Positions 1-14,583 are shown, counted from the first letter of the stretch. The stretch: DNA of 64,000 bases from Sparus aurata (GCF_900880675.1 NC_044191.1:18657728-18721727); one strand, 5' to 3'. Translations and numbers: made by a program. Notes: a model not told the origin generated them from the letters alone.

Positions 1-3000
1 GCGGCCTATCTATAGGATCTAAAATGTTAAAGTATTTTAGCTAGTTAAAGATGAATAACTATAGATATACTATAACTCTGAGGTAACTACAGATGTATAA
101 TGTAGAGTTGGCACTGGAAGCAAAAGGACGTGCAGTTTGTAAAGTGGACATATTGATGTCACACGACATTGCGCAAAGTGAGAATAAAATCTAAAGGAGA
201 ATCGATTGTGATGATCTAAAGCAGCACATAATATAGCTCTCTAACGTCTGTATCAATCAATACTAAAAATAAACAAAATTCAATTGTTTCAAAAGCTGGT
301 GACTTGTTGAATTGACTGCTCGTGATTTTATCGCTTCGATTTCACAGTTTGAAGCTAGGTAGTGGTCCGTAGAAAAATCAACACTTTGTCACATTGTCTT
401 GTTCATCAGATGGCAAGAAGCGTCGCACATTTGTGGCTTTAAATCTACACAGTAAAATCATTGATGCCAAAAGTTATTATACAAAACCAAGAAATCCAGG
501 ACATGTCCGATAGGGTTAAATGATGTAGATATCACTGAGAATAAATAGTTTAAAACATCAGTTTAGGAGGCTCGTTGTCCAGGAAGAAGGCCCCTGGGTT
601 TTGGTATGGCTGAGTACATTTCACTGTCATGCTATGTTTATACATGTGTAAACACACTTGGAGGATAGTTGCTGTGCAGTAACAGCTGTTCACCCCCAAC
701 CGAGGTGGACAAAGCGTTACATAAACTCTAGTTTATAGCAGAGGGAACAGGAGATTCTTGACAACCAAGACGCACATTCTTTGATTTTTGATATACAGAT
801 TGTATACAGTATCATTTGTGTAGTAATTTATGAGACTGACTAAACACACCACTAAGTAGATGGGAGGTGTTGTTGCTTCTCTCGAACTGGAGTATATGTT
901 TGTTTTGAGTTATTAGTTGCTAGTTTAACAAGGTCTGAGAATTTTTTTTCTACAGCTTGGTGTTGAAATTGATTTCAAGATACATGTTCAGTAATACTCT
1001 ATTTTGGGCTCTAGTGTTGCAGTCATTTATTTGAATGGAGCCTGAAATCCAGAGTAAGGCACGCTAATATGTATCCAAGAAGGTGATATGTAGTGGCTCC
1101 CCCTTTTTAGCTGGCACAAAATTAATTTCATATCTATAGAAAGATGCTCCTCTTTTAAACAAGCCAAATGATGACTGTTCAAATCCTTTCCTTACTTTTT
1201 TCAGTTAATTCCAGAGCCCACCTGCTCGACCACACTCCAAAAACAAGACACTTAAAACACATGGCTAGATCACAGTTAGCTTAATACCTAGTCATTAGCC
1301 GCTAATAACCGTCATTTAATAGTGAAATTCTTGTTATCCCTCCTAAATGAGGCTTGATAAGAAATTTGTTAATTGACGGGAAACTCAAACTCACAGCAGT
1401 CCATATGTTTTGCTCAAGTATTATTCACTCTCCGTGACTGTGTGTGTTGCTTTAGCTACTGGATGGGGTAACCCCAGTCACTTGCCTCCTCAACACCTGT
1501 GTTTACTTTGGGGCCTCGGCCCCCATGACCCAGCAGCAATCCTTCACTCACTCAGAAGATGGAGTGAGCTTCCAGCCTCCAAATATGTGCTGTCCGTGCA
1601 CTTTTACCACTGTGTGATTCCTCTAAGACTTTCATTATGGGGCTCAGGCCGACAACTAGTATAAATTACAATCCTTTTCCAACTTCTAGTAAATTTAAAC
1701 ATTCAGATCCTGTTCTCTTTCACTGTAAAGTTAAGCTAGGTTAAGAGCAGAAATTGGCTTTGGCATTTGTCTGTGCTTGTTGTGGCTTTTTTTAAAGTGC
1801 TTTGGGGATGGAAAGTGGATTTAAGGAGCCATTAATGTAGAATTTAACTGAACTTGTCTTCTCTTTGGACGATGAAGCAGACAGAGGTGGATTCAGCAGT
1901 TCTGAATATTCCACTGTAACATAAAGATGAAAGAAACGGATTTACAGCTCGGCGTTTGGTGGTTCAAACTCACAGGTGTTTTGTGGGAAGGTTGGGATTA
2001 GGGCTAACCTCAATACTAATTTAATACAGAGCAAGTGAGTCTATAACAGCAAGTCTCAAAAACTGAGATTCAATCTGATCAGATTCATGATATTGTTTAT
2101 CTTTTCTTTGATCAATTATTTCTCAATTTAAATCCCAATTTTTCTTATTCAGTTTTGCCTGATCAACGTCTAGTTTGGAATGTGGATATACATTTCTTTT
2201 TTACAAGTTAGTCAATGTGGCAGAGTTTGCTTGCAAGTTTTGGTCTACTCTTCCCTCTAGTACACACCTTTCTCATGAAATAGACGTGTCAATTATTTTT
2301 CAGCTTTTATTAAACTAAAAAAGGTGTTTTGTAGAACATGTTTTCTAAAATTACAATAAAAGATTGGGTAATGGTTGCGCACAGGTGCTGAACTGAAAAG
2401 GAACTGTAGGTCAGCCTGACATGACAGTCACGTAATTAGCTTATCGTGCATATCTTATCAACCTGTTGATATGTGTACATGACCTTAATTTTTTGGGCTG
2501 GCCTCAATATTGCTTGCGTGTTTTCATGCAGTTCATGTTAACAGAACCTGAAGAGTCCATTTTATTTATATATTTTGTATAGAATATTTGTTTCACATTC
2601 CAATTTCACTGTCTAAATATTCTTAAGAATAAATAGTTTGTAGCTCATTAAAAGGCTGTACTACATTATTTTGGTCTTAACATGACAATATTATTGTGTA
2701 ACTCACTTATGTCTTGGACAATATATCACCAGTGATAATATTGAAGAATTGCCAGTGATATCCAGGTGTACTTCTGTGATGTGTTAGTCCAAGTATTCTT
2801 GAACAAAGCACTTCATCAATGCCAAACTCAAGCAAGTAGGTCAGTTAGTCCCACACCTGTAGGTCCTGCATGATATGAATACAAATATGCCAGTGCTTCA
2901 TTGGATGAATTTTGTTTACAAAGATGAAGCTAACGGAATAAAATTGGATCAGTTATGTTTCAAATACATGAAAAAGAGAAAAAAAAAAAAAAAACTTAAG

Positions 3001-4051
3001 AATATTTAATGTAGATTATTTTTTCAGATCGCTGAAGTCAACAGAGAAGGTGTTGTAATGTTAACCACTCTACTGTAAGCTTGATTTAGTGACGGGCCTT
3101 TCTTCTTTTGCTTTTGTTAACCACAGCTGAAGGTCACCAATGACCTGTTTACTGCCTTTAAGATGTTTTAACTTGGTGCAGAGCTGATGAATGTTTTGCA
3201 GAGTCAATTCTGGAGGCATGCCAGAGCTCTGTTGCTCGTACTGCAGTGTAAACTGTTCAAATATTAGTGCCAATGTTGTTTCAGGTGTGGATACATTAGT
3301 GTGCGCCAAGACCATGTTTCCATGGAAACAGGCCAGTCGAAGTGTAAAAAGCTGCCACAGCATCGTACAAAGTCATTAAACTCTGATATGATTAATATTC
3401 CTCTGCATACTGAAATGAGCGAAGGCAGCTGTGACATTCTGACATTCTGAAATTCTTTATCAATTTTGTAGTTTTCATATTTCTGTCAGAGTTAAAATAT
3501 GACTTATCGACAATATTTATGAGCATTTCTTTTAAGAGTTGGTATTTGGAGTATTTGGGAGTGTTGTGGGAGCTTGGCAGCTTGGTGACCCAGTCTTGGC
3601 TGACATACTACATGCCGGCTTGTTTCTACCTCAGGACTTTTGATGACATGTCATTCTGGCTTTTTGTTCAATCTTGCATATTCATGATTTAATGAAAACA
3701 TATTTGAAAATGGTTGTGGACATTTTATTTAGGATGTGCATCGTATTGTGCTTACAAACTGTCAGGAAAGTCAGTGAGACATGGAAAGGTTTCAGGAACA
3801 ATACCTTTCCTCTACAGTGTCAGAGTAGATAAAACATAACGAACATTTTCACTCAATCCACTTTAATAAAGAATATTAGTAGTATTATAAAATTGTGTAA
3901 GGTTAGAGCAGAGGTAGGCCAGAGTACCCTGGAACTTCAGTGTGTTCAAGGGTGAAAAGCTTCCATAAAGAACCTTTAAGGCTTCATGTGACTTCTTTTT
4001 TTTTCAGGTTAAGAGAAACATTTCAAACCGTTTGAGTGTTGTCTTTTCCAG
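1..4051 (+). other. Upstream CFAP299 intron, no exon recognised
   Basis: A+T-rich sequence without a recognisable exon, RNA gene or intact mobile element. A 16-base A run lies at 2979-2994. A 97-codon minus-strand reading frame at 3070-3363 has no family I recognise and no splice or promoter context, so I do not call it a gene. The segment should continue 5' into the intron that joins the N-terminal CFAP299 exons. Confidence 0.7.
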
Positions 4052-4142
4052 GACACTGGCAAGTGCAGGAAAAGAACTCAAAGATAACTTCCTGAAAGCC
4101 CTGGCAGAGCGAGAGGAGGCCAACCGCAGTGGGAAAATGACT
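4052..4142 (+). CDS. cfap299: CFAP299 internal coding exon (first in window)
   Basis: 91 bp: one base completing a split codon (probably AA|G, Lys) plus 30 codons, read from TLASAGKEL to NRSGKMT. It corresponds to the human stretch beginning KTLESAGK and ending NRSGK, an amphipathic, charged helix-like segment about 80 residues into the protein. The acceptor is ttttccag at 4044-4051 and the donor is gtgagt at 4143. A second acceptor-like AG after a longer T tract ends at 4007. Using it would add 44 nt, shift the frame and give an early TGA, so I place the exon start at 4052, exactly where homology begins. No upstream CFAP299 exon is visible in 1-4051. Confidence 0.93.
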
Positions 4143-5074
4143 GTGAGTACATTATTACAGCACTCCAATTGCTACGTAATGGGATTCCCTTCAAATATTT
4201 CTGCAATTCCATTAGGATGGGAACAAAATCCATACTGTGTCAAGTTGACTGGCCCCATCCCTCCTTGTATACCATGAAAGCCAGCTGCCAGCCTCTCTTC
4301 CATCTATAAAACCCTGTGTACCAAACTACCTTGTCCTAGGTGTGTTTTTCAGATTGAACTGGGGGAACTCGTGTTAAGAGTTTCAGGTAGAAGCCTAAAG
4401 GGGAATAACCAATCCGAGTAGCACACTATTTTTATTCATTTAACAACATGAACTGTATAATTCTTACTTGTATCAACTTCTGCCTTATTGTTAACATTAA
4501 GTTAGATTGTTATAGTTATTAAGTTCCATCACTTGTGATTCTTCCCTACTTCAATGACAGATAACTTTAATAGTATGAATACAGGTTAAAGTCAATAATA
4601 TGTTATATTCTTGAAACTGTAAACATTTCTCATGTAGCTAAGTGGAGAGGAGTTAAGAACAATTTAGAGTGTCTGCATCTGTGTCCAAAAAGGTCAGTGT
4701 TTTGTGTGGTCCATGCAGACTTGCGTGACCTGACGTATACACGTGTGTCTTGTGAGCCTGTCCTTAACAGAAAAACAATCATCTTGGTCAAAATATCGAG
4801 CAGCTCACAACAATAACAATCCTTTATGTTTGTTGTGAGGCGGCAACCCCTAGTGGCTGCAGCAGTTATTACAGCTGTAGAGGAGGAAGTGTGAAGGAGT
4901 TTAAAGAGCGCCAACTCTGTATAGGAAAGTGGATGAAGATAGTGGACGGATAAAACAAGCATGAGACTTTCATTCAGGAGGCCGCTTTTCATGTCCAGAG
5001 TGAAAGCAGTAGTCCTTGTTGAGTTCTTTTAATTTGCTAACTTAGTAAAGTAATGTCACCTACATAATGTAATG

Positions 5075-5160
5075 TCAAACCTAAACCATGGTGTTTTTTT
5101 CTAACCCTAACCAGGTAGTTTTCTTGCCAAAACGTAACTAAACTGTGACCATACAGTGAG
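5075..5160. repeat. CTAACC-motif interspersed repeat, copy 1
   Basis: Short units of the form (T)nCTAACCCTAACCA alternate with AGT/GTTTTCTTG spacers. Related pieces occur at 6130-6185, 24558-24625 and 24959-25112. Units are irregular, so this looks like a degenerate interspersed minisatellite and not a true telomere. Confidence 0.55.
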
Positions 5161-5640
5161 GGTCATGGCAGTGCTACACTGCAGTGGTCATTTGCCATGG
5201 TGATTTCCAACAGCTTTTGGGTGTGAAGCATCAAGACAGAGTCGTATGTTGATGCTGGTGGTAGTGCAGTACCAACCAGATATTTTTGGGCTCACGTCAA
5301 CACATCTAAGATAAGGACGTCTTTTTTCCAATTATTTGGCTGATATCACTGAGGTTATCTAAAAGGTTTGAAGTGGTGTGGTGGCAGGGATTTATGCGAA
5401 TTGGCTTGAGGTGCAGACGACTCTCTCAACAATGAGAACTGTTGAGCTGTCTTGGTTGCCACAGCCCTTTAATGTTGCCTGGGAGATGCAGGTTTGCACA
5501 TTGATTAAATTTGCTTTGTGGACTAGGAGAAGTCTTACAACAATGTAGAAATGTATTGCAGGCTTTTGCTTCTCACTGTCCAGCCCTTGTTTATTGGCAG
5601 CGAAAGCTGTCTCCGTATTCTCCGAAATGAGGCAGTTGCA

Positions 5641-5967
5641 GTTGAGCTCTGCAAAGGCCTCGTCACAGATTCTGTTTAAGATTTTCATGGACAGAATCTC
5701 CAGGTGCAGCTGATGAGTAGAGAGAGTCTGGTTGGCTTCAGCAGACCTAGACCTCCGGCACACACTGGGACAGCTTGCAACAGAGTGTGAAGCAGTTGGA
5801 ATGAAATTCCTCCTCAAGTCTGAGGTACTCCGCCAGAAAATGGTCAGAAAATGCCTCATTTGGTTTGGGAGAGAGTTGCTTAGTTCATTTATCAATAGGC
5901 CCTGTGTCAGATTGAGGGTAAGATGGAGCAGGAGATCAAAGGTCGGTACTGGTTCAGCACTCAAATC
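5641..5967 (+). pseudogene. Degenerate non-LTR (LINE) reverse transcriptase fragment
   Basis: Read with frameshifts, the + strand gives the teleost LINE polymerase order: LSPILF-like, IFMDRISR-like (about 5669-5710), then ASADLDLRHTLGQLA, ECEAVGMK and KSE (about 5735-5830), and a later KMEQEIKGR-like piece (about 5920-5960). These match the region of fish non-LTR elements around reverse-transcriptase motifs 4 to 6. The segment that should contain the catalytic FADD box is missing: the text jumps from VW to LASAD near 5733, consistent with a deletion of roughly 50 bp. It is a dead fragment with no intact 5' or 3' end. The clade is not assigned. Confidence 0.75.
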
Positions 5968-6129
5968 TTAATTTACCATGGAAATCATGTTTGTGTGAAC
6001 GAAACCTAAAGACTACATTTTGTTGCTCCTTCATGAACGTATTTTTATTAATATATGTATACGTATATATAGCATCTTTCACTAACTATAACCAAAGTGA
6101 ATCCTTTCATTTTATGACTTTTTCACAAA

Positions 6130-6185
6130 TTGAAAATATGTTTTCCTAACCTTAACCAAAGTGCTTTTCTTGACTGGATGCAACG
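6130..6185. repeat. CTAACC-motif interspersed repeat, copy 2
   Basis: Contains cctaaccttaaccaaagtg followed by cttttcttg, the same motif order as the copy near 5100. Short and degenerate. Confidence 0.45.
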
Positions 6186-9100
6186 TGGATTCTAGCGTGA
6201 CAGTCCTGGATAATGTATGCAGCCATCAATCCTGCCAACCTCGTAGCAACTCCAGCTTGGTTCAAAAATGTATTATATATGTCGGTCAAACGATCCTGAT
6301 GCAGTCACAAAAAAAAATCCATGTCCATGTACACTAATCCTATAGATTATATTGTTTAGTAATTCTACAAACTGCTGTGATACTGTTACACATCTGTCCT
6401 ATAAGTCAAGTTTAGATGTTAAATGAGCCCTACAGTGTGTCTACTTATAGTATATTATGTACTGTGTCCCAGGGATTGTACTTAGCACATGCATTGTTCT
6501 GCAAGGAGTTATATTAATGTTGATAGACTTAAAATGATCCATTTACGAGATGTTGGAGTACAAAAAATAATTTTAGTTTGACCTCCATTTACCTGCCCCT
6601 ATGGGCTTTGCAATTATGAGATCAAATAGTGCACGGAAGGGAGCAGAGGTAGTAACACCAGAAGTTTTCCCACTGGATGTTCACTGTGTAAACAGTACTT
6701 CCTTGTCAGCCCTTCATACCTTCAGCCATTGAAGAGATATAAGAATAGCTCTTCCCTTTCAAAGAAAACTCCAATGAAATATTAAGCGATTTAGAATATC
6801 TGTTCCCATTTACAGAAAGGAGAGCCGGAATAAAAACAAGCAAAATATCGTGTTGTCTATTACCGACTTTGTTTTGCTGACATTATATTTTCCCACCTCT
6901 CCTTATTTTTCATCTCTTAAGAACTTCCTTTGCTGAGAAATCCGATGGGAAGGTGTTTATTTTCCTTTGAGCCCCACTCTGTTTAAAATTGAACCCACAT
7001 CTGTGCGCTTAATACCTCTGGTCTTTGAAACTGTTTCAGTAACAGGTAATCTTTATACAGTTTGACAAGGCTTGACCTCATTGGTGTATTTACATAACAC
7101 AGATGTATTCGCACATGTGTGGACATACAGTAAAACCTGTGTTATACCCTGATTCATACACATTTTAAATTCATACAGAACTGTATGTATATTTTTTTAA
7201 TATTTGAATTGTAATTAGCTAGTGTGCATCGTTCCATATGGTATTCATACGTATGTTACAGATGCTATTTTTTCATACTGACATCTGCTAAAAATTGCTA
7301 ACAATTATGCAGCATGAAGACGTTGGACGCAGTTTGGATTTCCTCCCTGTGCACCTAAAATCCTCTTTATGAAAGTGTCAAATTACCCGAGTTAATCTTT
7401 GATAAGGTTCAATAATAAGACCACCCAGCGCTGTCGTTAGGTATCTCTCACACAGCTGAATGTGGGCTTTCTTTTTGAAACACATGACTCAAGCTCCTAT
7501 CTGCCATGCTGCTCAAACCGGAGGATCAGTCCCACTAACACGTTCCAGGTCCTCATATCTGCACTTTTGTGCTGCACTCTAATGCAAAGCAGTCCTTGTC
7601 CTACATGTGTTTTTCACTCTTTTCCATTATTTTTTATGTTTGCACATTATTGTTATTTCAAGTCATTTTTAATTGTGCATGCTTTAACAGACCCACCAGC
7701 TTTGCATGAAACGTATCAGCCAGTCTTTCATGGTCGATTCCACACGTTAAGTAGGTTTTTAACTCAAACACAAATTGCTTGATCAGTCTTATTTGACTTT
7801 AAATGTCCACTGTCTTTATCGTAAACTCAACCAGTGTTTGCTGACACTGTCTCAGGTGTCATCTACTTAATTTATCAAAAGAGTTTCATTGTTGTTGTGA
7901 AGGTCTGTTAGGACACAGAAAATCATCCATTTCAGGTGCACAATGGACGAGGAAAAGAAAATACTTAAAGTTGAGTTATTGGCTCTCCTTTAAATGGACG
8001 ACATTTTCATTGTCATCTTCTGTCTCATTCATCAGAGGGGTCACTCTTTTCTCCTCCTTTCATGTCATGCTCAGCCTTTCAAGTCAGGTTGAAATTACAC
8101 CTGTCAGTTAATACACTTGTCAGGTTATTCTGCCTTTTCCGCCCTGCCCCAAATGGCATAACAAAAGATTGATAGCAGACATGACTCTTGATGAACAGAG
8201 CTTGTCTTCCCTTTGTGAGCGATCCCTACCCCCTCATGTCTCCCTCTCTTTAGGATGGAAGCTAAAGGAATACTGGGAAGACTATTTTGAATTTAAAATA
8301 ATGACTTTCACAGATTTTTGCTTCTAGTTTTCGCATAAGTTTTTTTGTCTGTAGAAGGAGCCCTCCACTATCTCTCTGATCAGCTGAACTTGTAAAGCTT
8401 TCAGCGCATTGCCTTCATTGTGTTTTTGCTTCCCCGGCCCTGTTGCGAAAGCTGCTTCACTGCCAAAAGTCACGCACAAACAAAAGCTGCACCTAGGCAG
8501 CTTTGGCTTTATTTGCACTGGGTAAGAAGTTAAGTTTTTTATCAAATCCAGGTCACACCTGCACAGGATGCCTGAGGGTGTCCATTGTTGAGTGGTTCAC
8601 ATCTGAAACTGAAGGTGTGCTGCCACCACCCACCCTGCTCCTTGTTTGTTTTATGTTGTTTGTTGAGAGGCTCTGATGTTATCAATGTGGAATTGCAACA
8701 TATGAAATTAATGTTAAACTAATGAATGGGCACAGATAAAAGCAGTTCTGCATACACTTATATGGCATTTGTAGGGTTCTTCAGCCAAAAGTGATATACA
8801 CAGTACTTTAAGTGGGGCTTTTGGCATAAAGAGTGAATAGATAAATACAATGGAATAAGAAATCTTTCTTTGAGGTATGAATAATGATTATCATACATGT
8901 GCCAAATGTATTTTGTCTTCAAATAAGATAAATAGACAAAAATGTTTAATATAAGATTAATTTGCACTGCTACAGTAAGCTTCACAACTGGACTCAGCCT
9001 TGACTGATGCTGCTACAATGACATCATATTCTGTATAGAAAAATGTAGGTTTTATACAACTTCTCAAGATTTTATTGTTATGCCTAGCAGCAACATTTTA

Positions 9101-12100
9101 CTAAACTGCTACATCGAAGAGAATTTGGGCTCTTTGACATTGGTAGGCTCAACATGTAGCACCGTAATGCAGTGGTCCTCTGTTGTTAAAAGTTTGGGTG
9201 ATAATATACAGCTTCCGCCCTGAATTTGATTCTTAATTTGAAGTGAATGTGTTAGATTAAAAGTTGTCTCAAACATGTGCTTCGTGGACCCAATAGATGT
9301 CATTTTAAAGCTTTAGTAGTGTCCAAAATCTCTAAAGTGAAGAAGGTGAATAAAAATGGCACATTGATATGGCATGACGACCATAAATATACCCAAAGTT
9401 AACTTTTATTTGTGTCCCACCAACCAAACCACATTCATTTACCATTTAATTACTAAAATCATAGCATGTGGTGGTATCATTTCATCAGCAGTTGAATAAC
9501 ATGGTTACGCAGGGTGCACTATAAAGTAATTTAATGACAGACATGATGAATGATGATGATAATGTATTTCACCTTCATCAAACTTGAATCTCAGTCTGTT
9601 GAATCTCTTTTTTTTAAGATACAAATCAATTTTGAATGACTAAAGAACACAATGAACCCTGAGAGTAAATATTCACAACCCTGAAGAGGCTAATAAATAT
9701 GTTTCTTATTTCATCGGTAAAGCCATCACTCACTCTTTAACAAGAGGGTACTTCATTGAAACAAAGCACCTGTGTTGACAGGTGCGTTGCTAGGAATTAA
9801 TTTGTTTGCTCTCAGCTCATTCCCAAGCAGCAGGGCTATCACAGGAGTCCATTTGTTGTGTAAGTAGTAAAGGAAAGGAAATTTAATGAAACATAACACA
9901 GTAGTCTCAGAAAAAGGACTCATTCATGTGTTATATATGTGAGAATCGTCAACAAAAACAGAAGATTACAAAAGATCACAAAAAAAAAGGCTTTGTCTGG
10001 AGGGTAAGGGCCAATAGTCCCAGTTACATAATGTAAGCGTGTGCACACATGGAGGCATTTCAGTGTTAAGTGACAGTGTGAGCAAGAGCTAACACTGTAT
10101 TTAACAGATATATATTCTACTGTGCATTGTTCGTGAATCACTTCGTTCTAATTTATCTACATATTCAATCCGACGGCCTTTGCCTCCTCTTTATCCTTGT
10201 TTTCCAATTATAAATACAGGTTATTTTTATACAGGACAAGAAAAGACATCTGTTAACTTACAGCAGCTCAAGCATTAAGCTTATTTTAGATTGACGAAGA
10301 AGAGCATTATGTCATTGTATTACACATATGCATGTTATTTTAAATATGTTGAATAATCACATGTAGGCATATTTATAGTGGTTTTGATTCGTGACAGCCA
10401 ATATTTTAACTTGAACTAGAATTAATAATCACTTGTGTAGTTCACCAAAGGACAGTTTTAGACCAATGTGGACAAATTTAAACTTAACTTAATATTTTGA
10501 AACTGATTTGCAACTCATTTAAAGTCAAGACTCAACTTTCATTTTGTTCAATATGAATGCTGATTTTTAAAATTAAGACACTGGAGAAAACTCTCCCGAA
10601 GAAGTGTTTTCTTCCCCTTCTTTTAATTCTACTATTTTGTTTGACTAATTTGATGGTTTAGAAATTATTTTCAGTCTCCCACCCTTTCAGTTGTGGAATT
10701 TAGCTGGTTGGCCTGCGCTGCGTGTCTCATGCCCAGAGGGGACATCCTGCATAAAGGAAGTGTTTGTCTTTGGTCTGTGGACCCAGCGAGTTCTGTATTG
10801 ATAAGCTCCTGTCGCTATAGATAATAAGGTGGTCAGTCATGCAGCCCAGAGATCAAGTATAGCATTGAAATTAAAGAGGAATTCCCAGCCCTATTGCATT
10901 ACAAGCTGTGTGTGTGTCCCTGCTGCCCAGTTCCTTTGTCCTTGTCATGGGCAGTAAAAATAACAATGGCAAGTTTGGTTTCAAAGCAGCAGGACGAAGG
11001 TGGACAGCCTTTAGAAAGGAAAGAGTCCTGCAGGGCTATCATATGACCTTGACTTGAATGGTGTCACAGAGTTGTGGAGAGGTGGGGATAAGGCCCCAGC
11101 AGTTTGCAACCATCTATCAAGTGGACAAAAAGGACTTTTTGTCTGGAGAAGCAACCATTGTGATATTTGAGAATCTGATCAGCATCTGTTTTCTTTCTTT
11201 AGTACAAGGACTTGATTTTCATTTGATGCAGGCAGAAAAACCTACATGATTATACCATAAATGACACAAAACCAGCCCTGATGTTGTTATTCTGGCTCCT
11301 GATTCATGTGACCACTTCTCCTGTGAGCTTTAAACTGTAATACTTGGACTGCAGTTTCTCACAGTTGCAGATCTTGAGGGAAAAACCCTATCGAGTAATT
11401 GCGAAATATTACTTTTGGCCAATTACAAGATGTGAATTTCATGGTTTTAGGGTCTTAGTCTATAAAAAGAAAATGGATAGCCAAATCATTATGTGTTATG
11501 TTAGTCCAGGCAGATAACATGGCAGCTGTGCCCTGTCTCTAAGTGCACCATATCTGCCACTGAGGGATTTGTAAAGGAATGGGGAAGAGGCAGATTAAAC
11601 CACTCTCATGTTATATACAGCACAAATGTTTTTTTAGAGTTCTTTATCAATCTTAATTGATAAATTATAATAAACTGAAAACAATCTGAATCAATATTAT
11701 TGAGGCAAAGTTTCCTCTAAGTGATGCAGCTGATATCAATAGCAAAGCTCTGACACGCAATGTTTCCTTGAATGAAAGCATAATTAGTCGGGGTTGAAGT
11801 TGCAAAAGACAAATCCAGTGAGAACATGCTGTGGGCCATTTGGAAGCCATTTCAGGGTGGATGAAAGGTTTGTTTACGCATGAAATCAAACATCACATGA
11901 TATACCAGACGTGTCTCAGGAGGCAAGTGGCACTGCTCTCCTCACTCTTCTGCCACTGAAAGCCTGGTTGAGTCCCACTATAATGATTTCTTCTGCCCCC
12001 TCCCTCCTGTGAACAGCTGCTATTGTCCAGAGAGATTGCCCCAAAAATGTGGCCCCTGGACCATTTTCAGAGCAAATGAAAACGGATACACTTAATCTAA

Positions 12101-14583
12101 TCTCTTGGGATTGTTTTTTTTTTTTTTACTCAATGCATTTGGTGGATTTTCTTTTTTTCCCCAAATGCTTTGTGAACACATTTGAGCTGTGGACCATCAC
12201 CATCAAAACATCCATCAGCTTGATTTGCCACTGGGAAGATGGGGAATCATATTAAGCCCTCTGCTTGGTATCAAAGGAAGTCTTATATTAAGTGGAGGCC
12301 ATCTGGGAGTCTGGATAAACTACGACTGCTCTTTGTCCCCAGTCTGTAAGAGCTCTTATTTTGGACACAGTTGAAGATTCATTGGAAGGCAGATTATTGA
12401 GGGGATTACTTTATTTTCTTTTGGTATTAAGGTGGTCCCTTGTGCTTTATGTTGGATTAATAGGTCTTAAATCACAGGCAACAAAGAGTGTAGATACACA
12501 AGAGCTTACATTCATGTGGTACTTTTCCACTTGAGCAACTTAACCTGCAACCTGGGTCTTATCATGGCCTGTGTTTTCAAGTAACGTAGGTCCAAATACT
12601 GATTTTCCAACGTATATTACAATCTGTTATCTTTTATGCACATTATACACCTTTATAAAGCCAAAATTGTGATTGACTATATGTCAAAGTGCTATTTGGT
12701 AGGCGACTGAAGCAGAGTTTCAGTTATTTGGTATTTAGCTTTTGTTCAATGGGAAAATCTGTTGAAGTCCAACGTTTTTTAATCTCTATGGTCATATTGT
12801 GTGGTGGAAATAAACCCTTTCAAAGCACATATTGAATTGTGTCAAAGGTGGATAAATCGATTGATAGAGTTGACCTGAACTTAAACATACTTACAAATAC
12901 ACCCTTGGTGTGTACTGTTTCACACTAGCTTAGGGCTAATGTACAGTAAAGTTTTCCTGCTGTTTTGGCAAATAAACATTTGCACAAATATAATGAATAA
13001 ACACAGAACACATCAATAAACAACCCTTATTCATTAATAGTGGTAGCAGTAGGGTAAAGGGAAGCAGATTTTCTGTGTCATTCATAAATCATCTGAGACA
13101 TTTAATCATCCGGATTTAGTCATTTTAAAACCTTGAATGTAGCTGAAGGTCTGTAATATGCAGTCAGAAATAATTTGCAGAGTTCAGTTTGGCCTGAACA
13201 TTTCCGTTTGACATATCAAGGTCACAGTCTTCCCTCTGTCCGACATATTTAATACTGTGAAGCTGAAATCATCCATTGCTGTAATCTATCATTATTTACA
13301 GCCATATCTTTTGCATTCCTTTCATTTGCACTTTTCATGGTCTCATGAACCTTAGCATGTTTTTACTCCAACTCCCATCCATGTATTAGAAGACACAGGG
13401 TGCTTGTGCGTGTTTTATGCTGGGGAGGATTGAACATCTGTGTTAAATACTACCTAAGGGTTTCTGGCTTGTCCCTGGAGGAATGTGCACCTGCCATGTG
13501 CAGGCGGTGTTTTTTAGACTCCTTAGGCTCAAAATCAACACTTTGTATAACAGGTCCTATGATAAACCTGCTACACTCTGAAATATAGTCACTTAAACAC
13601 CTTTAAATCAACAATTATGGATAAAAGTGCACAACAAAAAACATCTTATCTAATCTAATTCTTCAAATTAATTTACAGAAGCACATTCTGAAGAAACAAA
13701 ATATATTGATGCAGTCATACATCGCTGCCTTTGTTTACATTTCCTCTGCGTCCCATCCGGATTACATCATCCCTTTGGATTCTCCTCCAAAACAGTGATT
13801 AGATCTCTCCAGTTTGTGTCTGGACCCATCTTCTTTCTGGCCTTCTGTCAGGGAGGAAAGCCAAGGGTTAGTCATAGTCTCAATTTAAACTGTGTGACTC
13901 AACTGATGCTACAGGTGCAGTTATCCTTAAGCAATGTGTAACTACTGTATCCATTTTAAAGAAGAGAATATACTGTATATAACAGATTCTGCCCATCCTC
14001 ACCAAAACTACATTTGTAAAGGTTGTCTGTGCAAGCAGCTTACTGTATCCCATATTTACGTGTATTGTACGGCAACTACACCTAGTGGTACTAGTCACAA
14101 TGACAGGTGTGAAGAAGGCAGACAAAAATTAACCTCTACGTGACATACTTAACTTAGATCACAAACTGTATATAACTTAAGTTGTTTTAGTAGTGAACTT
14201 ATTTCAACCCAGACCCAGATGATCTTCCTAAAACTTACCACGTAATTCTGGTGCCTAAACCTATCTAGCAACTGTTTCACAACATCAGCCACAGGACTAC
14301 AAAGGTCAGGTTGCTGGTACTCCCCAGCATTCATACTGGGTCATGTTGTTCTAGGAAAGTTCAAATAACCTATTGAGACGTTTATGTATGAGTATACATT
14401 TTGACTGATCTTCTGCAGATGAGAGCACAAATCATCAACTGATCTGGAGTCTTCAGTTTGTAAATGTAAACCTCAACTATTCATGTAATGCAGAAAAAGG
14501 TCTGTTTTACTACAAAATTTTAAAGATGATAATTCCACAAGGTGACAAGCAGTGTAGCCAAATATATGTTGGCTGCTGTTCAG

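Noticed and set aside
3070..3363. 97-codon minus-strand open frame
   Set aside because: The translation looks protein-like but matches nothing I recognise, and no splice sites, promoter or related frame support it.
4630..4992. 120-codon minus-strand open frame
   Set aside because: Composition and sequence suggest fragments of non-coding repeats; no domain or splice context.
5392..5964. 190-codon minus-strand open frame, the longest in the window
   Set aside because: It lies antisense to the recognisable LINE reverse transcriptase fragment, matches no family I know, and a frame of this length is not surprising in 64 kb of six-frame translation.
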